This document shows, piece after piece, positions 5,087 through 8,559 of a stretch of DNA of 8,559 nt. Each line of letters starts with the position of its first letter. Within the stretch, counting starts at the first letter, position 1. The notes under the pieces are model-generated. The model worked only from the letters and a program-made list of their open reading frames with translations. It was not told where the DNA came from and did not search any database. This DNA is from an uncultured Clostridia bacterium. Lineage in GTDB: Bacteria > Bacillota > Clostridia > Christensenellales > Borkfalkiaceae. Position numbers and translations under genes: made by a program. The stretch is from the NCBI GenBank assembly GCA_947628555.1, contig CANRAI010000049.1, forward strand, positions 1 through 8,559. The letters run 5' to 3'.

Positions 5087-5118
5087 AAGCGCGGCTGCGG
5101 AAAGCAGCCGCGCTTTTT
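5085..5118 (+). terminator. Strong intrinsic terminator
   Basis: GCGCGGCTGC and GCAGCCGCGC (5089-5098 with 5104-5113) form a perfect 10-bp stem with a GGAAA loop, followed by TTTTT. Flanking AAAA and TTTT extend the stem. The hairpin begins at the stop codon of the small exported protein gene. The A-run on the 5' side could also let it work weakly on the minus strand. Confidence 0.9.
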
Positions 5119-5132
5119 AAGGCGGGATTTGG

Positions 5133-5161
5133 TTGCAATTTCAAAATGAACACATTATAAT
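5133..5161 (+). promoter_or_regulatory. Promoter of the PH-like gene, placing +1 at the start codon
   Basis: TTGCAA (5133-5138), 17-bp spacer, TATAAT (5156-5161). The usual 6-7 nt from the -10 box to +1 puts transcription start at about 5168, the A of the ATG. This predicts a leaderless mRNA, consistent with the absence of a ribosome binding site. Confidence 0.75.
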
Positions 5162-5167
5162 ATACCT

Positions 5168-5650
5168 ATGAAAATTTTCAAATTCAAATTTACCGCAACG
5201 ACCAAAGTCTTTATTTGGCTGGGGCTTGCCCTGTCCGCCGCAGCTTTCGGCGTCACGCTTTATAACGTGCTTTCGGGCGGCTACAACAATTCCGCAAATA
5301 TTGTTTATCCCATAATAGGATATGCGGCTATGTTCTTCGTTTCCGTGCTTTTAACGGTGATTTTAATAAGCCTGCTTGTTTCTTCCTACTATGCGGTAGG
5401 CGACAAAACGCTGAAAACAAGTTTCGGAATCATTAAAAGCAAGTTCGACACGGACAACATAGAAAGCATTATTCTCGACAGAGAAACGAACAAGCTTGCC
5501 GTGCATTTCAAGGATTCGTCCTTCATAATGGTTGTGGTAAAAAGCGAATGGTACGAAGATTTCATAACCGAAATTCTTAAATGCAATCCAAAAATCGAAT
5601 ATTCGATAAAATCCAAAGAAAATTCCCCGGACGACGAGCTTAAAAAATAA
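5168..5650 (+). CDS. Two-TM membrane protein with C-terminal PH-like domain
   Basis: A 160-residue protein of unknown function. Two membrane helices (about 13-35 and 46-73) are followed by a cytoplasmic domain at about 74-145. This begins YYAVGDKTLKTSFGIIKSKFDTDNIESI and continues with alternating strands (KLAVHF, SFIMVVV) and a final helix (EWYEDFITEIL). The pattern Y-x-V-x-D-x-x-L-x-x-x-x-G-I-I followed by I-x-x-I resembles bacterial PH domains of the YyaB-like kind, which often sit behind two TM helices. The tail (148-160) is charged and probably disordered. The start has no Shine-Dalgarno and coincides with the predicted transcript start. The gene is monocistronic and convergent with plsY. 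Confidence 0.75.
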   Translation: MKIFKFKFTATTKVFIWLGLALSAAAFGVTLYNVLSGGYNNSANIVYPIIGYAAMFFVSVLLTVILISLLVSSYYAVGDKTLKTSFGIIKSKFDTDNIESIILDRETNKLAVHFKDSSFIMVVVKSEWYEDFITEILKCNPKIEYSIKSKENSPDDELKK

Positions 5651-5686
5651 TATATAAGCGTATAAAATAATATATAAGCGTATAAA
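5644..5686 (+). repeat. 20-bp tandem duplication over the stop codon
   Basis: Sequence repeats with a 20-bp period from 5644 to 5686 (about 2.15 copies). The unit is close to AAAATAATATATAAGCGTAT, and positions i and i+20 are identical from 5644 to 5666. The first copy contains the TAA stop of the PH-like gene; the second copy repeats an in-phase-looking TAA downstream. Confidence 0.9.
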
Positions 5687-5732
5687 TTTTAAAGCGCGGC
5701 GGACATCGATTGATGTCCGCCGCGCTTTAAAA
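5687..5732. terminator. Bidirectional terminator between convergent genes
   Basis: A perfect 21-bp inverted repeat (5687-5707 with 5712-5732) with GATT loop. The GC core is flanked by TTTTAAA on one side and TTTAAAA on the other, so either strand gives a GC stem followed by a T-containing tail. It lies 37 nt after the PH-like gene and 8 nt after plsY on the opposite strand, serving both. Confidence 0.9.
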
Positions 5733-5739
5733 ATAACTT

Positions 5740-6462
5740 TCACGCTTTCGAACGTCTATGTTTTCGGACGGAAGTATGATGTTCTTCGCCCGCAAGCAGC
5801 CTTAAAATATTTTTACGGTGGGCGAACCAGGTAATCAGATTTATTGCGAATAACGCCATAAGGGTAACTATGACCCAAACGTTAAAAAGATTCCCTTCGT
5901 ATCTCAGAACGAAAACGACGGCTTGGAAAGCCGAAAGAGCCGAAACGCCGAGAAGGGAGCCGAGACTTCCCATTTCCGTAACGATTATAAACGTCAATAC
6001 CCCCGCAAGCATAAAAAAAGCGATTATAAAATACCACCACTTATCACATGCGAGTGAGAACGCGAGAAGCCCCATTGTGGAGGCAATGCCCTTGCCGCCC
6101 CTGAATTTCATGGTAACGGGGAAAACGTGCCCCACGATAACCATCAAACCGAAAAGATAACGCGCAAAGTCGGAGACAAGGAAGTTCGTGCCTTCGAAAT
6201 AATAATTTTTGAAAATTATCCAGCCCACAAGCGCAGGTATCCCGCCTTTGAAAACGTCGCAGAAAAAATTCACTGCGCCTATTTTAAGCCCGAACGTGCG
6301 GGTCATATTCATTGCGCCCGGGTTGCCGCTGCCCTGCACGCGGATATCCTTGTTTTTAAAATGCGAAATAAGCACGGCAAAGTTAAAACAGCCTATAAAA
6401 TAGCAAATTACCGCACCCAACAAAAACCAATACCAGCTGTCGTAGAATGAAAGTTCACTCAT
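5740..6462 (-). CDS. plsY: PlsY, acyl-phosphate:glycerol-3-phosphate acyltransferase
   Basis: An integral membrane enzyme that acylates the sn-1 position of glycerol 3-phosphate using acyl-phosphate from PlsX, the first step of phospholipid synthesis in Firmicutes. The three family motifs are visible: GSGNPGAMN at 44-52, GHVFPVTMKFRGGKG at 111-125, and a serine/glycine motif MGSLGSLLG at 164-172. Several membrane helices flank them. At 240 residues it is slightly longer than the usual 195-215, the excess being in the loop at about 86-100 and a basic, His/Arg-rich tail (225-240). The start lies inside der (8-nt overlap), with GAGGG a little upstream, so translation is probably coupled. It is the last gene of the minus-strand cluster. 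Confidence 0.95.
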   Translation of the reverse strand: MSELSFYDSWYWFLLGAVICYFIGCFNFAVLISHFKNKDIRVQGSGNPGAMNMTRTFGLKIGAVNFFCDVFKGGIPALVGWIIFKNYYFEGTNFLVSDFARYLFGLMVIVGHVFPVTMKFRGGKGIASTMGLLAFSLACDKWWYFIIAFFMLAGVLTFIIVTEMGSLGSLLGVSALSAFQAVVFVLRYEGNLFNVWVIVTLMALFAINLITWFAHRKNILRLLAGEEHHTSVRKHRRSKA

Positions 6463-7768
6463 CTTTCGATTTTTCCCTCGTCAGAATTTTTATGGGAGTT
6501 CCCGAAAAATCAAAGTTGCGCCTTAAAGTGTTTTCGAGAAATCTTTCGTATGAAAAATGCATTAGGTCTGCGGAATTTACAAAGAGCACGAAAGTGGGCG
6601 GGTTTACGGAAACCTGCGAGGAATAATAGACTTTCAGCCGCCTGCCGTTGTATGAGGGCGGTTCGTTGGCGCGAATCGTATCCGATATCAGGTCGTTAAG
6701 CGTACCCGTAGCCACGCGGTAGCAGGCATGGGCATACACTTCGTCAACAAGGGATAAAAGTTTTTCCGTGCGCTGGCCCGTTTTTGCGGAAATATAGACG
6801 GATTTGAAATAATCCATAAACTTCAAATCCTCTTTAAGCTTTTTTTCAAAGGCGTTGATTGTGTTGGTATCCTTTTCAACCAAATCCCACTTATTCATAA
6901 CTATAAGCGACGGCTTGCCCTGTTCATGCACGTAACCTATGATTTTCGTATCCTGTTCTGTAAGCCCCTCGGTGCTATCCACAACGAGAATACTTACGTC
7001 TGCGCGGCGCACGGCGTCGAAAGCGCGCATTACAGAATAATATTCCACGTCGTCCTCAACCTTGCTTTTCTTGCGGATACCCGCCGTATCGATTATCGTG
7101 TAATTTTTTCCCTCATAGGAAAAGCGCGTATCTATCGCGTCGCGGGTGGTGCCGGCGATATCGGTAACAATAGAACGCTCAAACCCGAGAAGTCTGTTTA
7201 CAAGGCTGCTTTTACCCGCGTTGGGCTTGCCAACGACCGCGATTTTCAAGCTGTCGCCGTCCTCATTCTGCCCTCTTTCAAACCAGCTTACCGCTTCGTC
7301 AAGAACGTCGCCTATGCCCTTGCCGTGTTCAGCCGATATGGGGTACGGTTCGCCCAGTCCGAGCGAATAAAATTCGAATACCTTGTCCTCGGAATATTCG
7401 TCGATTTTGTTTACGACGAGAATTACGGGTTTTTTGGAGCGGCGAAGCATTTCCGCCACGTCGTAATCGGACGTGGTTAGTCCTTCCCTGCCGTCAACGA
7501 AAAACAAAATTACCTGCGCGGTATCGATGGCGACTTCCGCCTGTTTTTTTATCTCCCGCCACATGGTATCTTCCGACCGCATTTCTATGCCGCCGGTATC
7601 GACCATGGTAAAAGCTTTCCCCCGCCATTCCGAGTCCGCGTAAAGTCTGTCGCGAGTAACGCCGGGTCTATCCTCGGTTATCGAAATTTTTCTGCCGGCG
7701 ACCTTATTGAAAAATGTGCTTTTGCCAACGTTGGGTCTGCCGACGATTGCTATCAAAGGATTTGCCAT
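6455..7768 (-). CDS. der: Der (EngA), tandem-GTPase ribosome assembly factor
   Basis: An essential GTPase for 50S subunit maturation, 437 residues, the standard length. First G domain: GRPNVGKS (10-17), DTGG (57-60), NKID (120-123), SAE (145-147). Second G domain: GKPNAGKS (180-187), DTAG (227-230), NKWD (292-295), then SAK. The C-terminal KH-like domain covers roughly 350-437 and includes the typical NEPPSYNGRRLKVYYSSQ region and the NFDFSGTPI segment near the end. All nucleotide-binding motifs are intact. A weak AAGAGAT site precedes the ATG. It overlaps plsY by 8 nt and follows the small membrane protein gene by 12 nt. The der-plsY order is common in Firmicutes. Confidence 0.97.
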   Translation of the reverse strand: MANPLIAIVGRPNVGKSTFFNKVAGRKISITEDRPGVTRDRLYADSEWRGKAFTMVDTGGIEMRSEDTMWREIKKQAEVAIDTAQVILFFVDGREGLTTSDYDVAEMLRRSKKPVILVVNKIDEYSEDKVFEFYSLGLGEPYPISAEHGKGIGDVLDEAVSWFERGQNEDGDSLKIAVVGKPNAGKSSLVNRLLGFERSIVTDIAGTTRDAIDTRFSYEGKNYTIIDTAGIRKKSKVEDDVEYYSVMRAFDAVRRADVSILVVDSTEGLTEQDTKIIGYVHEQGKPSLIVMNKWDLVEKDTNTINAFEKKLKEDLKFMDYFKSVYISAKTGQRTEKLLSLVDEVYAHACYRVATGTLNDLISDTIRANEPPSYNGRRLKVYYSSQVSVNPPTFVLFVNSADLMHFSYERFLENTLRRNFDFSGTPIKILTREKSKDE

Positions 7769-7780
7769 AATAATCTCTTA

Positions 7781-8125
7781 TCAAAATAATCTGTAAACGC
7801 AAAAACAAGCGTAAAAAGTTATGGAAAGTATGTAAACGATTTTCCAGCCGATTTTTTTATCGTTGACGTAGCCGAAAGCGGGAACGCCCACCGCTATAAG
7901 CAGCGCAAGCTTGGAGACGAAGTCTATTCCGACAATCCATTTTTCTATCCCTTCGGGATTGACGCCGAAGCGTTCTTTCAGAAGCTGCAATATGCCGTTC
8001 ACAAAAAACAGCAAGGCCGCGAAAGTTACTCCCCAGAAAGCGCAAAATTTGGATAACGAACTCTTTGAAATTTTTTTCGGCGCGCTCTTCTCTTCCCCTG
8101 TCTCTTCCTTTTTCTTCTTTTTCAT
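7781..8125 (-). CDS. Small three-TM membrane protein of unknown function
   Basis: A 114-residue protein with no family recognised. The first 27 residues are extremely basic and charged (MKKKKKEE..., then K/S-rich) and should stay in the cytoplasm. Three hydrophobic segments follow at about 27-50, 63-87 and 93-113, the last running to the C-terminus. A good AAAAGGTGG site (8130-8138) precedes the ATG, and the spacing to der (12 bp) and to the pseudouridine synthase gene (36 bp) makes it a genuine operon member. Its constant company with ribosome and membrane biogenesis genes could only be judged by comparing related genomes; no function is proposed. Confidence 0.75.
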   Translation of the reverse strand: MKKKKKEETGEEKSAPKKISKSSLSKFCAFWGVTFAALLFFVNGILQLLKERFGVNPEGIEKWIVGIDFVSKLALLIAVGVPAFGYVNDKKIGWKIVYILSITFYACFCVYRLF

Positions 8126-8161
8126 AAAACCACCTTTTATTTTGCGGGTTGAGCCGTAAAA

Positions 8162-8559
8162 TTATATTTCGTCCAGCTTTGAAAGCACCGCAGTAAAATA
8201 ATCGGGCAACGGGGCTTCAAAGCTCATTTCCTCGTCCGTGCGCGGATGAATAAGACTAAGCCGCCAGGCGTGCAGAAGCTGTCCGTTCAAATTGAATTTT
8301 TGCTTTTTTATACCGTAAACCGAATCGCCGACCACGGGATGCCCCATATGACGGGCGTGAACGCGTATCTGATGGGTACGCCCCGTATGCAAATCGAAAC
8401 GGCACAGCGTAAAGCCCTGCGCGTAACGCTTTAACACGGTATAGTCGGTTATTGCGATTTTGCCCTTGGAAGGCTCCACGACGGCCATTTTAACCCTGTC
8501 GCGCGGGTCGCGCCCTATATATGTCCTCACCCTGCCGCTCCTGTCCTTGACGTTGCCCT
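8162..8559 (-). CDS. RluA/RluD-family pseudouridine synthase, C-terminal part
   Basis: The last 131 residues of a gene that continues past the right edge. A GTG at 8530 is not the start: the frame stays open to the window end and reads GNVKDRSGRVR before TYIGRDPRDRVKMAVV, the standard internal block of the family. Further on, LHTGRTHQIRVHARHMGHPVVGD and the LLHAWRLSLIHP block are typical of RluA/RluD enzymes, which isomerise uridines in rRNA. The catalytic Asp motif (HRLD) lies outside the window, so activity cannot be confirmed. RluD acting on 23S rRNA is the common form in this operon context, but specificity is not decided by the part seen. Confidence 0.93.
   Translation of the reverse strand, partial: GNVKDRSGRVRTYIGRDPRDRVKMAVVEPSKGKIAITDYTVLKRYAQGFTLCRFDLHTGRTHQIRVHARHMGHPVVGDSVYGIKKQKFNLNGQLLHAWRLSLIHPRTDEEMSFEAPLPDYFTAVLSKLDEI

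Noticed and set aside
6926..7480. Plus-strand frame of 184 codons opposite der
   Set aside because: A shadow frame of the conserved GTPase gene with no start signals or family resemblance.
8528..8530. GTG at 8530 as the start of the pseudouridine synthase gene
   Set aside because: The frame is open to the window edge and encodes family-typical sequence upstream, so the gene is partial rather than truncated.

Overview
The window looks like ordinary chromosomal DNA from a Clostridia-type Firmicute. The moderate GC content, AAGGAG-type ribosome binding sites, sigma-A-like TTGxxx-17-TAxAAT promoters, a Sec/lipobox substrate-binding lipoprotein, PlsY and a TM1266-type small protein all fit this. 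No species is assigned. No transposon, phage gene, CRISPR array, tRNA or rRNA is visible.

Layout. (i) 1-626, minus strand: purE and the first codons of purC, with a terminator-like hairpin between them. (ii) 674-973, plus strand: a small DUF1294-like membrane protein whose predicted promoter overlaps the start of purE. (iii) 974-1187: a non-coding, AT-rich stretch with several inverted repeats. (iv) 1175-4752, minus strand: a likely operon reading a structured leader, a TM1266-family small protein, then a NitT/TauT/NMT1-type ABC transporter (lipoprotein, permease, ATPase). mscL follows with its own near-consensus promoter and a strong terminator. (v) 4747-5734, plus strand: a small exported or anchored protein and a two-TM protein with a PH-like domain, each with its own promoter and terminator. 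(vi) 5740-8559, minus strand: plsY, der, a three-TM protein and the end of an RluD-type pseudouridine synthase gene. These are tightly packed, ending convergently at a 21-bp bidirectional terminator.

Functional reading. The ends of the window are housekeeping functions: purine synthesis, phospholipid synthesis, ribosome assembly and rRNA modification. The middle is more specialised. The TM1266 gene, whose family is normally linked to [FeFe]-hydrogenase maturation genes, leads an uptake operon of unknown substrate. Its roughly 105-nt leader can fold into one long irregular arm that competes with a hairpin holding the Shine-Dalgarno sequence. This is the best candidate for an undescribed regulatory element here. 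Other notable points are a palindromic TTGCAA that serves as the -35 box for two divergent promoters, and a predicted leaderless mRNA for the PH-like gene. All folds and promoters were read by eye, without energy calculations or database searches.
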